Shown here piece by piece: positions 1 to 7,045 of a stretch of DNA of 43,006 bases. The notes beneath the pieces were generated by a model. That model saw nothing but the letters and a program-made list of their open reading frames with translations, ran no database searches and had not been told where the DNA came from. Position numbers and translations under genes: made by a program. Position 1 is the first letter of the stretch. Each line of letters starts with the position of its first letter. Source of the stretch: DASXRA01 sp036506155 (GTDB taxonomy: Bacteria; Actinomycetota; Actinomycetes; Mycobacteriales; Jatrophihabitantaceae); contig DASXSF010000045.1 in assembly GCA_036506155.1 (NCBI GenBank), positions 1 to 43,006 on the forward strand, written 5' to 3'.

Positions 1-1
1 G

Positions 2-1270
2 GAGTGGACGGGCGACATTCCGGCAGGCGTGCCTGAGGCCGGTGACCCCCTCGAGGTGCTGGGCAGCGCCTGGCGGACGTTGCGCGGGCCGCGCCTGCCC
101 GGGCTGCCGCCGCTGACCGGGGGATTCGTCGGCTATCTGTCCTATGACGTCGTGCGCCGGTTGGAGCGCCTGCCGGAGAAGGCCGTCGACGACCTCGGCT
201 TTCCCGAACTGAGCATGCTGCTCGTCACCGACCTCGCCGCGGTGGACCACCATGAGTGCACGGTGGTGCTCATCGCCAACGCCATCGCGTGCCCGGGCAT
301 GAGCGAGGCGGCGCTCGACGCCGCCTACGACGACGCGATAGCGCGGCTGGACGCGATGGAACGGGCGCTGGCCACCCCCGCGCCGTCCACGGTGGCAAAC
401 CTCGATGTGGTGCCCCCGCGGCAGGCCGAGTCGCGCACGGCTCCGGGTGAGTTCCAGCACGCCGTCGAACTCGGCATCGAGGCCATTCGCGCGGGTGAGG
501 TGTTCCAGGTCGTGCTGGGGCAGCGTTTCGAGGTGCAGACCCCCGCCGACCCGTTCGACGTGTACCGCGTGCTGCGCACGCTCAACCCGTCGCCGTACAT
601 GTACATGGTCCGCATGGACGGATTCGACATCGTGGGCTCAAGCCCCGAGGCGCTGGTGACCGTTCACAGTGGACAGGCGACGATCCACCCGATCGCGGGC
701 ACCCGGAAGCGTGGTGCTACTCCCGAGCGCGATGCCGAGTTGGTCGCCGAACTCGTCAACGACCCGAAGGAACGCGCGGAGCACGTCATGCTCGTCGACC
801 TGGCTCGCAACGACCTCGGCCGGGTGTGCAAGCCGGGCACCGTGAAGGTCGTCGACTTCGGCATTGTCGAGCGGTACAGCCACCTGTGGCACATCGTGTC
901 GACGGTGACGGGCGATGTCGCCGACGGCTACGACGCCCTGGACGTGTTTGCAGCGGCGTTCCCGCACGGAACGGTGACCGGTGCCCCGAAGGTGCGGGCG
1001 ATGGAGCTGATCGAGGAGTTCGAGCCCGTACGCCGCGGTATCTACGCCGGGGCGCTCGGCTACCTCGATCCCGCCGGCGACCTGGACATGGCGATCGCGT
1101 TCCGCACCGCGATCATGCGTGACGGTGTGGCGTACGTGCAGGCGGGGGCCGGCATCGTCGCCGACAGCGTGCCGGCGCTCGAGGACAAGGAGACGGGCAA
1201 CAAGGCGCGCGCCGTGCTGCAGGCGATCGCCACTGCCGAGACGCTACGACCGGTGGACAGCCGACGATGA
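2..1270 (+). CDS. trpE: Anthranilate synthase component I (5'-truncated by window)
   Basis: Converts chorismate and glutamine (or ammonia) to anthranilate, the first committed step to tryptophan, with a TrpG partner that is not in this window. The reading frame is open from base 2, so the gene starts upstream; the GTG at 29 is internal. About 422 residues are visible of the usual 500 or so. The chorismate-binding domain is complete: LGQRFEV, the SSPEAL segment, PIAGTRKRG and VDLARNDLGRV, and near the end YVQAGAGIV. The N-terminal part carrying the feedback-inhibition motif is missing. The gene ends in CGATGA, which is also the start of a dispersed boundary repeat. It is followed by the Trp-operon membrane protein gene, so it is the upstream end of a trp cluster. 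Confidence 0.96.
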   Translation, partial: EWTGDIPAGVPEAGDPLEVLGSAWRTLRGPRLPGLPPLTGGFVGYLSYDVVRRLERLPEKAVDDLGFPELSMLLVTDLAAVDHHECTVVLIANAIACPGMSEAALDAAYDDAIARLDAMERALATPAPSTVANLDVVPPRQAESRTAPGEFQHAVELGIEAIRAGEVFQVVLGQRFEVQTPADPFDVYRVLRTLNPSPYMYMVRMDGFDIVGSSPEALVTVHSGQATIHPIAGTRKRGATPERDAELVAELVNDPKERAEHVMLVDLARNDLGRVCKPGTVKVVDFGIVERYSHLWHIVSTVTGDVADGYDALDVFAAAFPHGTVTGAPKVRAMELIEEFEPVRRGIYAGALGYLDPAGDLDMAIAFRTAIMRDGVAYVQAGAGIVADSVPALEDKETGNKARAVLQAIATAETLRPVDSRR

Positions 1271-1285
1271 GCGCTTGCGCGAAGA
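1265..1285 (+). repeat. Gene-boundary repeat, copy 1
   Basis: The 20-mer GATGAGCGCTTGCGCGAAGA begins at 1266 and supplies the TGA stop of trpE. An identical copy lies at 26065-26084, and related copies sit at 20321, 24134 (inverted), 30320 and 33658. The rest of the trpE/membrane-protein gap (1286-1394) holds a second shared module, GAGCGGAGCGAGCGG (1345-1359; identical at 26048-26062), and a small hairpin CTCGGGT-CC-ACCCGAG (1332-1347). I see no other gene in this 124-nt gap. Confidence 0.75.
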
Positions 1286-1394
1286 GTCCCGCCGCCGCAA
1301 CGCGGCCCGCGCCGGAGGCGCGGAGCGGAGACTCGGGTCCACCCGAGCGGAGCGAGCGGTGGGGACGAGGATCCGCCCACGGCGGGGTAAGTAC

Positions 1395-1979
1395 ATGAGC
1401 GCTCGCGCCCGGCTTGCCGGCGCACTGGGGCTGGTGCTGCTCGGCGGGGCAGGCGCCCTGCTCGTCTCGGGACGCGCCTGGCAGACCGTCACGGTGTCTC
1501 GCGCGCGGCCCTTCACCGACGAGGTCGTGGACGTCAGCGGCCGGACGCTCGAGCCGGCCGTGGCCGCGCTTGGTGTCGTGGCGCTGGCCGGTGTGGTCGC
1601 GGTGCTGGCCACCCGCGGTGTCGCGCGCCGCCTTGTTGGAGTGGCGTTGGCCGGCGCCGGGCTCGCGATGGCCTGGCCCGCTGTGGCGGGGCTGCGCACG
1701 GTATCGGCGCAGCGCGCCCGGTCGCTGGTCAGCGATGCGCGCACCGCGGCGGGCCTCGACCCGGCATATCCGCCCCAGGTCGCGGCGCACCTGGTGTGGC
1801 CGGTGCTCACGTTGCTCTGCGCGCTGGCGGTCCTCGCCGGTGGCATCGCGGTGGCGTTGTGGGGCGATCGGTGGCTGGTGATGTCCGCGCGGTACGAGGC
1901 GCCGGCCCCGCAGCGCACGCACGCGACCCTGTGGAGCGATCTTGACCGGGGCCACGATCCGACGAGCGAATCCGGCTGA
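1395..1979 (+). CDS. Trp biosynthesis-associated membrane protein
   Basis: Small integral membrane protein of 194 residues, matching the actinobacterial family found next to trpE/trpC (TIGR02234-type). Four hydrophobic segments are visible: near residues 6-25, 55-75, 80-100 and 135-155. The loop after the first carries the family-typical WQTV sequence. The ATG at 1395 is chosen because it puts a membrane segment right at the N-terminus. The frame is open further upstream but reads through the repeat-rich spacer. The biochemical role of the family is not established, and the call rests on topology and on its position between trpE and trpC. The first codons (ATGAGCGCTCGCGC) themselves resemble the boundary repeat. 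Confidence 0.85.
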   Translation: MSARARLAGALGLVLLGGAGALLVSGRAWQTVTVSRARPFTDEVVDVSGRTLEPAVAALGVVALAGVVAVLATRGVARRLVGVALAGAGLAMAWPAVAGLRTVSAQRARSLVSDARTAAGLDPAYPPQVAAHLVWPVLTLLCALAVLAGGIAVALWGDRWLVMSARYEAPAPQRTHATLWSDLDRGHDPTSESG

Positions 1980-2015
1980 CCTGGACCCGATCGTCGACGC
2001 GTTGACCGGGCTCGT

Positions 2016-2021
2016 TAGCAT
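2016..2021 (+). promoter_or_regulatory. Candidate leaderless -10 box for trpC
   Basis: TAGCAT fits the actinobacterial TANNNT -10 consensus and ends exactly 7 nt before the GTG at 2029, so the first transcribed base would be the start codon. No good Shine-Dalgarno precedes this GTG, which supports a leaderless start. No convincing -35 is seen. Confidence 0.5.
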
Positions 2022-2028
2022 CGCGGAC

Positions 2029-2850
2029 GTGGCATTCGGCTCAGACGTCCTCGACGAGATCATCGTCGGAGTGCGCGAAGACGTCGCGGCCCGGCAGGCC
2101 ATCGTGTCCCTCGACGAGATCAAGGCTCGCTGCGCCGCGGCCGCCCCGCCGAAGGATGCGCTTGCGGTACTACTTGCCCCCGAGGTCGGTGTCATCGCCG
2201 AGGTGAAGCGGCGCAGCCCGTCCGCCGGAGCCCTTGCCGACATCGGTAATCCAGCGGTGCTGGCCGGCGAATACCAGGCCGGTGGGGCAAGCGTCATCTC
2301 GGTCCTCACCGAGGAGCGGCACTTCAGCGGCTCGCTCGACGACCTCGACTCAGTGCGCGCGGCGGTGTCCGTTCCGGTGCTGCGCAAGGACTTCGTCGTC
2401 GGCTCGTATCAGGTGCACGAGGCGCGCGCACACGGTGCCGACATGGTGCTGCTGATCGTCGCCGCGCTCGACCAGAACACCCTGACCGGACTGCGCGAGC
2501 GCATCGAATCCCTTGGCATGACCGCGTTGGTCGAAGTGCACACCGAGGACGAGGCAACCCGCGCACTCGACGCAGGTGCCAGGGTGATCGGCATCAACGC
2601 CCGAAACCTGCGCACTCTCGACGTCGATCGTTCGACGTTCGAACGCATTGCGCCCGGGCTGCCCAGCGACGTGGTCAAGATCGCCGAGTCGGGAGTGCGG
2701 GGCCCGCTGGACCTGATCGAGTACGCGGCGGCCGGCGCAGACGCCGTGCTCGTCGGTGAGGGCCTGGTGACCACGGTTGACCCCAGGACCGCCGTCGCCG
2801 AGCTGGTGACCGCCGGCGCGCACCCCGCCACGCCGCGGGCATCGCGGTAG
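2029..2850 (+). CDS. trpC: Indole-3-glycerol phosphate synthase
   Basis: Closes the indole ring: carboxyphenylamino-deoxyribulose phosphate to indole-3-glycerol phosphate, the substrate of TrpA. The 273-residue TIM barrel shows VIAEVKRRSPSAG with the catalytic lysine, VLRKDFVV, LVEVHTEDEA, INARNLRTLDVD and IAESGVRG in the expected order. The GTG at 2029 gives VAFGSDVLDEIIVGVRED, aligning with the usual N-terminus of actinobacterial TrpC. A longer reading from a TTG at 1942 would overlap the previous gene by 38 bp and add residues unlike the family. The convergent sigma-factor gene ends 18 nt downstream, so transcription does not run on to trpB as it does in undisturbed actinobacterial trpC-trpB clusters. 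Confidence 0.95.
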   Translation: MAFGSDVLDEIIVGVREDVAARQAIVSLDEIKARCAAAAPPKDALAVLLAPEVGVIAEVKRRSPSAGALADIGNPAVLAGEYQAGGASVISVLTEERHFSGSLDDLDSVRAAVSVPVLRKDFVVGSYQVHEARAHGADMVLLIVAALDQNTLTGLRERIESLGMTALVEVHTEDEATRALDAGARVIGINARNLRTLDVDRSTFERIAPGLPSDVVKIAESGVRGPLDLIEYAAAGADAVLVGEGLVTTVDPRTAVAELVTAGAHPATPRASR

Positions 2851-2868
2851 CGGCTTAATCCCGTCCGG

Positions 2869-3876
2869 CTATCGGGTCGGCAGCGATCGCGGCAGTCCGA
2901 ACCATGGGAGCACGCTGTTGTCGAAGCGGGTCATCGCGCAGATCCGGTCGCCGCTGAGGGTGAGGACGAACAGGCCCGTGCCGTGGCGGACGCCTGTCTT
3001 GGTGCGTAGGTAAGCGCCGAACGCCGGCTGGCCGTTGGCTCGGGTCGGGACCAGGTCGAACCTGCGGCCCGCGCCGAAGATGCTGGCACAGAAGCGGCCC
3101 ACGAGGTCTCGGCCCTCGTATTCGAACGGCATCGGCGGCATCGAGATGAACACGTCGTCGGTCAGCAGGGCCACCAGTGCGTCGAGATCGGCGGACTCCC
3201 AGGCGCGGACGAACTCCGCGACGATCGCATCCTCGACGGGTGACGCAGACACGGGCGGCGGCTCGCGGTCGACGGTGGCGGGCCGCCGGTGCACGGTGGC
3301 GCGCGCCCGTTTGAGGGCACTGTTGACCGACTCGACCGTCGAGTCGAGCATGTCGGCCACCTCGCCGGCGTGAAACCCGAGGACATCACGCAGGATCAGG
3401 ACGGCGAGCTGGCGAGGCGGCAACACTTGCAGGGCGGTCACGAACGCCAACGAGATGGATTCGGTCTGCTCGTAGCGTGCCTCGGGACCGATCGGCACGT
3501 CGATCGCGCCGTCGAGCAGGGCGTCGGGGTAGGGTTCGAGCCATACGACTTCGCCGAGACGGGTCGGCTCGGGCGGTTGAACATCGGGCACGGTCCACTC
3601 CTTGGCTGTTCGTCGGCTGGTGGAGCGACGCGCGTTGAGGCATTGATTGGTGGCGATCCGGTAGAGCCAGGTGCGGAGCGAAGCGCGTCCCTCGAACCCT
3701 GCGAAGCCTCGCCAGGCGGCCAGCAGTGTCTCCTGGAGGGCGTCCTCGGCGTCCTGGAACGAGCCGAGCATGCGGTAACAGTGCACCTGCAACTCGCGGC
3801 GGTACGGCTCGGTCAGCTCTCGGAACGCGTCGCCGTCCCCGGCGCGGGCCCGCGAGATCAAGTCGTCGGTTACCAC
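2869..3876 (-). CDS. ECF RNA polymerase sigma factor with SnoaL-like C-terminal domain (SigG/SigJ type)
   Basis: Extracytoplasmic-function sigma factor of 335 residues. Region sigma-2 (about residues 10-80) has the DAEDALQETLLAAWRG and LRTWLYRIATNQCLN motifs. Region sigma-4 (about 155-210) has LPPRQLAVLILRDVLGF followed by a helix-turn-helix. Residues 215-330 form a SnoaL/NTF2-like domain (VEDAIVAEFVRAWESADLDA), as in the SigG and SigJ groups, where the tail modulates activity in place of a separate anti-sigma factor. The GTG start has GGTGAGG a few bases upstream. It is divergent from the dihydrofolate-reductase-like gene and the exporter, which are its likeliest targets (inference). No anti-sigma gene is adjacent. 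I cannot assign it to one ECF subgroup with certainty. Confidence 0.9.
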   Translation of the reverse strand: MVTDDLISRARAGDGDAFRELTEPYRRELQVHCYRMLGSFQDAEDALQETLLAAWRGFAGFEGRASLRTWLYRIATNQCLNARRSTSRRTAKEWTVPDVQPPEPTRLGEVVWLEPYPDALLDGAIDVPIGPEARYEQTESISLAFVTALQVLPPRQLAVLILRDVLGFHAGEVADMLDSTVESVNSALKRARATVHRRPATVDREPPPVSASPVEDAIVAEFVRAWESADLDALVALLTDDVFISMPPMPFEYEGRDLVGRFCASIFGAGRRFDLVPTRANGQPAFGAYLRTKTGVRHGTGLFVLTLSGDRICAMTRFDNSVLPWFGLPRSLPTR

Positions 3877-4027
3877 TCTTGCCTCACCTTCTTCGCGCAG
3901 CTCCTCGCGTACTCGCCTTATGTGGACACCGACCGAGGGCCGAAGTGGGCGGTCACTCGGCGCCCAATTTCCGATTGTCGCGACGTCTACATCGGTGCTC
4001 TGACATCACAAACGGAGGAGAACCGAA

Positions 4028-4600
4028 ATGGGAAGGATTGTCATCAGCGAAAACGTCTCGCTCGACGGAGTCGTCCAGGACCCGTCCGGCGACGAAGGCT
4101 TCCGGGTCGGCGGCTGGCTGGGCCACATCGCGGACTACAACGAGCTCGCCAAGGCCGTGCTCGACGAGGCGTTGGGCGCTGAGGCCTGGCTGCTGGGCCG
4201 GCGCAGCTACGAGTTCTTCGCCACGCGCTGGCAACCCCGCACCGGCGCGCTGGCGGACCGGCTGAACAGCCTGCCCAAGTACGTGGTGTCGTCGACCCTG
4301 CGTGATCCCGGCTGGAACAACACTTCGGTCCTCACCGGCGACGTGGTCAGCGAAGCTTCGAAGCTCAGGGAACACGTGGCCGGGGACATCGTCGTCCCTG
4401 CCAGCTTCCAGCTGTTGCGGACGCTCATAGAGCACGACCTCGTGGACGAGATCCGGCTGATGGTCTTCCCGGTGGTGCTCGGTGACGGGGCTCGGTTGTT
4501 CGGCGAAACCAGCGACATGAAGCCGCTGCGCCTCGTCGCCAGCCGGACCATCGACGACCAGATCGCATCCCTGACCTACCAGCCGGCCCGGGTTGCCTAG
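4028..4600 (+). CDS. Dihydrofolate reductase family protein (RibD C-terminal-like)
   Basis: A 190-residue protein of the small NADPH-dependent reductase family related to DHFR and the RibD C-terminal domain. Visible hallmarks are the first strand and loop IVISENVSLDGVVQDP, AWLLGRRSYEFFATRW, LPKYVVSSTL, and the C-terminal VDEIRLMVFPVVLGDGARLF. The ATG at 4028 has a strong GGAGGAG Shine-Dalgarno 8-10 nt upstream. The substrate is unknown; such proteins are often found beside ECF sigma factors and should not be called folate enzymes. The 151-nt divergent gap (3877-4027) must hold promoters for this gene and for the sigma factor, but I cannot name a specific element in it. The MFS gene follows after 30 nt, so the two probably share a transcript. 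Confidence 0.88.
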   Translation: MGRIVISENVSLDGVVQDPSGDEGFRVGGWLGHIADYNELAKAVLDEALGAEAWLLGRRSYEFFATRWQPRTGALADRLNSLPKYVVSSTLRDPGWNNTSVLTGDVVSEASKLREHVAGDIVVPASFQLLRTLIEHDLVDEIRLMVFPVVLGDGARLFGETSDMKPLRLVASRTIDDQIASLTYQPARVA

Positions 4601-4630
4601 CGAGGGCACGATCACCGAAGGGACGATGAA

Positions 4631-6085
4631 ATGACCACGATTGTGCAACGACCGCGGTCGGCTTCGAGCCAAGGGACAACCGTCCTGCTCACTGCGGTGG
4701 CCTACTTCATGGTGGCGCTGGACGCGCTGGTCGTCGTGACCGCCCTGCCGTCGATCCACCGCAGCCTGGGCGGCGGGATCAGCACGCTCCAGTGGACGAT
4801 CAGCGCCTACACGATCGCGTTCGGCGCTGGGATCCTGACGGCTTCGGCGATCGGCGACCGGCTCGGCCGGCGCAGGGTCTACGTCGCCGGCTTGGCGCTG
4901 TTCACCGCGGCGTCGGCCGCGTGCGCCCTGGCGCCCACAACCCCAGTGCTGGTCGCCTTCCGTGCCGTGCAGGGCGTCGGCGCGGCCATCGTCATGCCCT
5001 TGGGTCTCACGATCCTTACCGCAGCGTTCCCCCAAGAGAAGCGGGGCGCCGTCGTGGGGATCTGGGGCGGCGTCGCCGGGCTGGGCGTCGCCGCCGGCCC
5101 GCTGATCGGCGGCGCCATCACGCAGGGGCTGAGCTGGCACTGGATTTTCTGGGTCAACGTCCCGATCGGCCTCGCGGCGACCGTCGGTGCGGCGACACGG
5201 CTGGCCGAGAGCCACGGCCCGCGCGGCCGCCTCGACGTGCCTGCGCTCGTTTTCGTGTCGGCTGGTGTCGGAGCCCTGATCTGGGGCGTGGTGCAGGGTG
5301 GCCAGGACGGGTGGGGCAGCGTGCAGAACTTGACCGGGCTGGTCGCGGGTGCGCTATTGGTCGGCGCTTTCGTCTGGCGGGAAGCGCGAACGCAGGAACC
5401 GATGATCCCGCTGCACCTGTTCACGCGGGCCTCCTTCACCTCCGCGGTGAGCACGCAGTTCTTCATGTCCGCGTCGACCTTCTCGGCGGCGTTCCTGACG
5501 AGCCAGTTCTTCCAGTTCGCGCTCGGCGACTCACCGCTCGTCACCGGGTTGCGTTTCCTGCCGTGGACCGCGACCCCGCTCGTCGTCGCGCCGATCGCGG
5601 GAGCGTTGTCGGACCGGGTGGGGCCGCGGAGCCTCATCGTTCCGGGACTGCTCATGCAGGCCGGCGGCTTCGCGTGGATGGTGACCCTCGCCGCGACCTC
5701 AGCCGACTACACCAGCTTCGTGGCCCCGTTCATCGTCGCCGGAGTAGGCATTTCCATGGCGCTGCCCTGCGTCACGGCCGGCGGGCTGAACGCGGTGCCA
5801 CCCGCGCTGTTGGGGAAGGCCGCGGGCACGCTCAACACCATGCAGCAGTTCGGCGCGGTGTTCGGCGTAGCGGTTGTCACTGCGGTCTTCAACGCGCACG
5901 GCAGCCTGGCTGACCCCCCCGCGGTGACGAGCGGATACCGCCCCGCGCTAGCGGTCGCGGCCGGTGCGTCGCTGATCGGTGCACTCGTAGCCACCGGCAT
6001 CGGCCGGGCCACCACCCGCGCCCAGCAGCCCGTTCCTGCCGCGATGCGCCCGGACGAGCGGGTCCTGGCGCGAGAGGGAAGCTGA
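4631..6085 (+). CDS. DHA2-family MFS drug:H+ antiporter (EmrB/QacA type)
   Basis: Multidrug or metabolite exporter of 484 residues with about 14 predicted membrane segments, the DHA2 topology. The first segment is followed by the family signature ALDALVVVTALPSI. Motif A is GDRLGRRRVY (about residue 77) and motif C is GVAAGPLIGG (about 152). A long central loop around REARTQEPMIPLHLF separates the two halves. A Shine-Dalgarno GAAGGGA lies 10 nt before the ATG. It sits in one transcription unit with the dihydrofolate-reductase-like gene, opposite the ECF sigma factor, which suggests a stress-induced efflux unit (inference). The substrate cannot be read from sequence. Confidence 0.9.
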   Translation: MTTIVQRPRSASSQGTTVLLTAVAYFMVALDALVVVTALPSIHRSLGGGISTLQWTISAYTIAFGAGILTASAIGDRLGRRRVYVAGLALFTAASAACALAPTTPVLVAFRAVQGVGAAIVMPLGLTILTAAFPQEKRGAVVGIWGGVAGLGVAAGPLIGGAITQGLSWHWIFWVNVPIGLAATVGAATRLAESHGPRGRLDVPALVFVSAGVGALIWGVVQGGQDGWGSVQNLTGLVAGALLVGAFVWREARTQEPMIPLHLFTRASFTSAVSTQFFMSASTFSAAFLTSQFFQFALGDSPLVTGLRFLPWTATPLVVAPIAGALSDRVGPRSLIVPGLLMQAGGFAWMVTLAATSADYTSFVAPFIVAGVGISMALPCVTAGGLNAVPPALLGKAAGTLNTMQQFGAVFGVAVVTAVFNAHGSLADPPAVTSGYRPALAVAAGASLIGALVATGIGRATTRAQQPVPAAMRPDERVLAREGS

Positions 6086-6104
6086 GCTTCTGTCCTCGCC
6101 GTTG

Positions 6105-6194
6105 CCTTTGCTCTGCTTACCTGGACGCATCAGGTTCTGATCTGGTCCTAACCCGCACTAGACGGCCGTTGCGTATCGGTAAGCAGAGCAAAGG
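6105..6194. repeat. Perfect 16-bp inverted repeat with 58-nt spacer
   Basis: CCTTTGCTCTGCTTAC (6105-6120) is repeated in perfect inverted form as GTAAGCAGAGCAAAGG (6179-6194). Inside, ACGC (6125-6128) can pair with GCGT (6171-6174), extending the stem past a small internal loop. It begins about 20 nt after the exporter stop codon. It could end that transcript as a large hairpin or mark the edge of an inserted segment. No transposase, target duplication or T-tract is seen. The whole 196-nt gap 6086-6281 contains only this repeat and two DnaA-box-like sites. Confidence 0.6.
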
Positions 6195-6238
6195 AAGTCG
6201 ACAAGGTGCCTGCCGGGCTGACCCGACGGCCACGGCGC

Positions 6239-6267
6239 TTATCCACAGCTGCGATCGGTCATCCACA
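6239..6267 (+). promoter_or_regulatory. Pair of DnaA-box-like sites
   Basis: TTATCCACA (6239-6247) matches the DnaA-box consensus exactly, and TCATCCACA (6259-6267) differs at one base. They lie in the same orientation 20 bp apart, about two helical turns, just upstream of the HTH gene. Binding is not proven. Such pairs can regulate a nearby promoter or titrate DnaA, or could be chance sequence. There is no AT-rich unwinding region or dnaA/dnaN nearby, so this is not the replication origin. Confidence 0.4.
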
Positions 6268-6281
6268 GGTTCGCGTGAACG

Positions 6282-6887
6282 GTGGAATTGGGCGGTCGTC
6301 GCGACGAACCTGGGGATGTGAGTGCGCCGTACGACGACGAGGGGCGCGACCTGACGTCGCTACCCGGCGACGGCGACGGCGACGGCGACGGTCAGGCGCG
6401 ATGGCGCGACGTTCTGGCCGGATCACTCACACCGGTGCTGCCCGGGATGGTTCGACGCGTCCGCCGGATGGCAGATCTGAGCCAGCGCGAGCTCGCCCGA
6501 CGCATCGGCGTCAGCGCGGCCACTGTCGGACGTATAGAGGCCGGGACGCTTATGCCGAGCGTGACGACCATCGAGCGGATCCTGCGGGCTGCCGGCCTTC
6601 AACTCGTGGTCGTCGATCAAAACGGCCGCGTGGTCACCCCGATGGAGATGTGGCATGACGTCGCCGACGGCGCTGCCCGGCTTTACCCAGCACACCTGGA
6701 TACCATCCTCGATCCGTACTCCGGGGAGTGGTGGGCCGACCGGTACGGTCTGGCTCGCCCACCCGAGACGTTCCGGCGTAATCGCGCGATTCGTGACATG
6801 GAACGGCGCCGTAGCCAATGGGAAGTCCGGGTCGCGAAGTACCGGAACGTGCCCCCGCCACCCCATCCACCGCGCGAGTTCGGCTGA
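6282..6887 (+). CDS. XRE-type helix-turn-helix protein
   Basis: A 201-residue protein with one clear domain: a Cro/C1-type HTH at about residues 50-110, containing LSQRELARRIGVSAATVGRI and EAGTLMPSVTTIERILRAAG. Upstream is a Gly-Asp repeat encoded by four tandem GGCGAC units (6366-6389). The C-terminal 90 residues are charged and Trp/Arg rich (WWADRYGLARPPETFRRNRA) and match no family I recognise. The start is uncertain: GTG at 6282 is the longest, GTG at 6318 is possible, and neither has a good Shine-Dalgarno. No toxin-like partner is adjacent, so I do not call it an antitoxin. It lies between the exporter and trpB, and a link to Trp control is only possible by position. Confidence 0.75.
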   Translation: MELGGRRDEPGDVSAPYDDEGRDLTSLPGDGDGDGDGQARWRDVLAGSLTPVLPGMVRRVRRMADLSQRELARRIGVSAATVGRIEAGTLMPSVTTIERILRAAGLQLVVVDQNGRVVTPMEMWHDVADGAARLYPAHLDTILDPYSGEWWADRYGLARPPETFRRNRAIRDMERRRSQWEVRVAKYRNVPPPPHPPREFG

Positions 6888-6900
6888 ACGCGCCACACGG

Positions 6901-6906
6901 TAGAGT
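6901..6906 (+). promoter_or_regulatory. -10 box of the trpB leader transcript
   Basis: TAGAGT fits TANNNT and ends 7 nt before the ATG of the short ORF at 6914, the leaderless geometry seen at several other genes in this window. This would give trpBA a promoter of its own downstream of the inserted block. The -35 region is weak. Confidence 0.55.
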
Positions 6907-6913
6907 CCTGGCC

Positions 6914-6967
6914 ATGGGTCTCACACCCGGCGGGCGATGGCGTCGCTGGCGCATGCGCCACGGCTGA
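6914..6967 (+). CDS. Candidate trp leader peptide (17 aa, two Trp codons)
   Basis: The short ORF encodes MGLTPGGRWRRWRMRHG and stops at the TGA at 6965-6967. Trp codons are at positions 9 and 12, separated by two Arg codons. It starts 7 nt after a TANNNT box, so it is probably translated from a leaderless mRNA, and it ends 78 nt before trpB. The spacer contains mutually exclusive hairpins. Leader peptides with Trp codons controlling trp genes by transcription attenuation are known in actinobacteria, mostly upstream of trpE; here the position is before trpB. The peptide is too short for any domain, and the call rests on codon content, position and structure. An alternative is a chance ORF over the trpBA promoter. 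Confidence 0.55.
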   Translation: MGLTPGGRWRRWRMRHG

Positions 6968-6996
6968 GCCGGCCCGTCGAATCCGGTCCGGCGGCT
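6947..6996 (+). promoter_or_regulatory. Overlapping hairpins of the putative trpB attenuator
   Basis: Three structures compete. TGGCGCATGCGCCA (6947-6960), a perfect palindrome, begins with the second Trp codon. CGGC/GCCG (6961-6964 with 6968-6971) places the leader stop codon in its loop. GCCGGCCC (6968-6975) pairs with GGTCCGGC (6985-6992) with one mismatch and a 9-nt loop. The second and third share bases 6968-6971 and cannot coexist. No T-tract follows, so the last hairpin would be an intrinsic terminator only in the U-less form proposed for actinobacteria. Confidence 0.45.
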
Positions 6997-7045
6997 GCGG
7001 TCGCGAACGACCATCCAGCCACCCCACCGCCGCTCGGAGATCTAC

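Noticed and set aside
1942..2028. Longer trpC start at TTG 1942
   Set aside because: It overlaps the preceding gene by 38 bp and adds residues not found in TrpC, whereas GTG 2029 has a leaderless -10 box and the normal N-terminus.
3953..5215. 420-codon minus-strand frame over the DHFR-like and exporter genes
   Set aside because: No recognisable motif, and it lies antisense to two well-supported genes. Same shadow effect.
6105..6194. Inverted repeat as ends of an insertion sequence
   Set aside because: The 58-nt interior cannot encode a transposase, and no target-site duplication is visible.
6239..6267. DnaA-like boxes as a replication origin
   Set aside because: Only two boxes, no AT-rich region and no dnaA, dnaN or rpmH nearby.
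6282..6887. HTH gene as antitoxin of a toxin-antitoxin pair
   Set aside because: No small partner gene lies on either side. The neighbours are an exporter and the trp leader.
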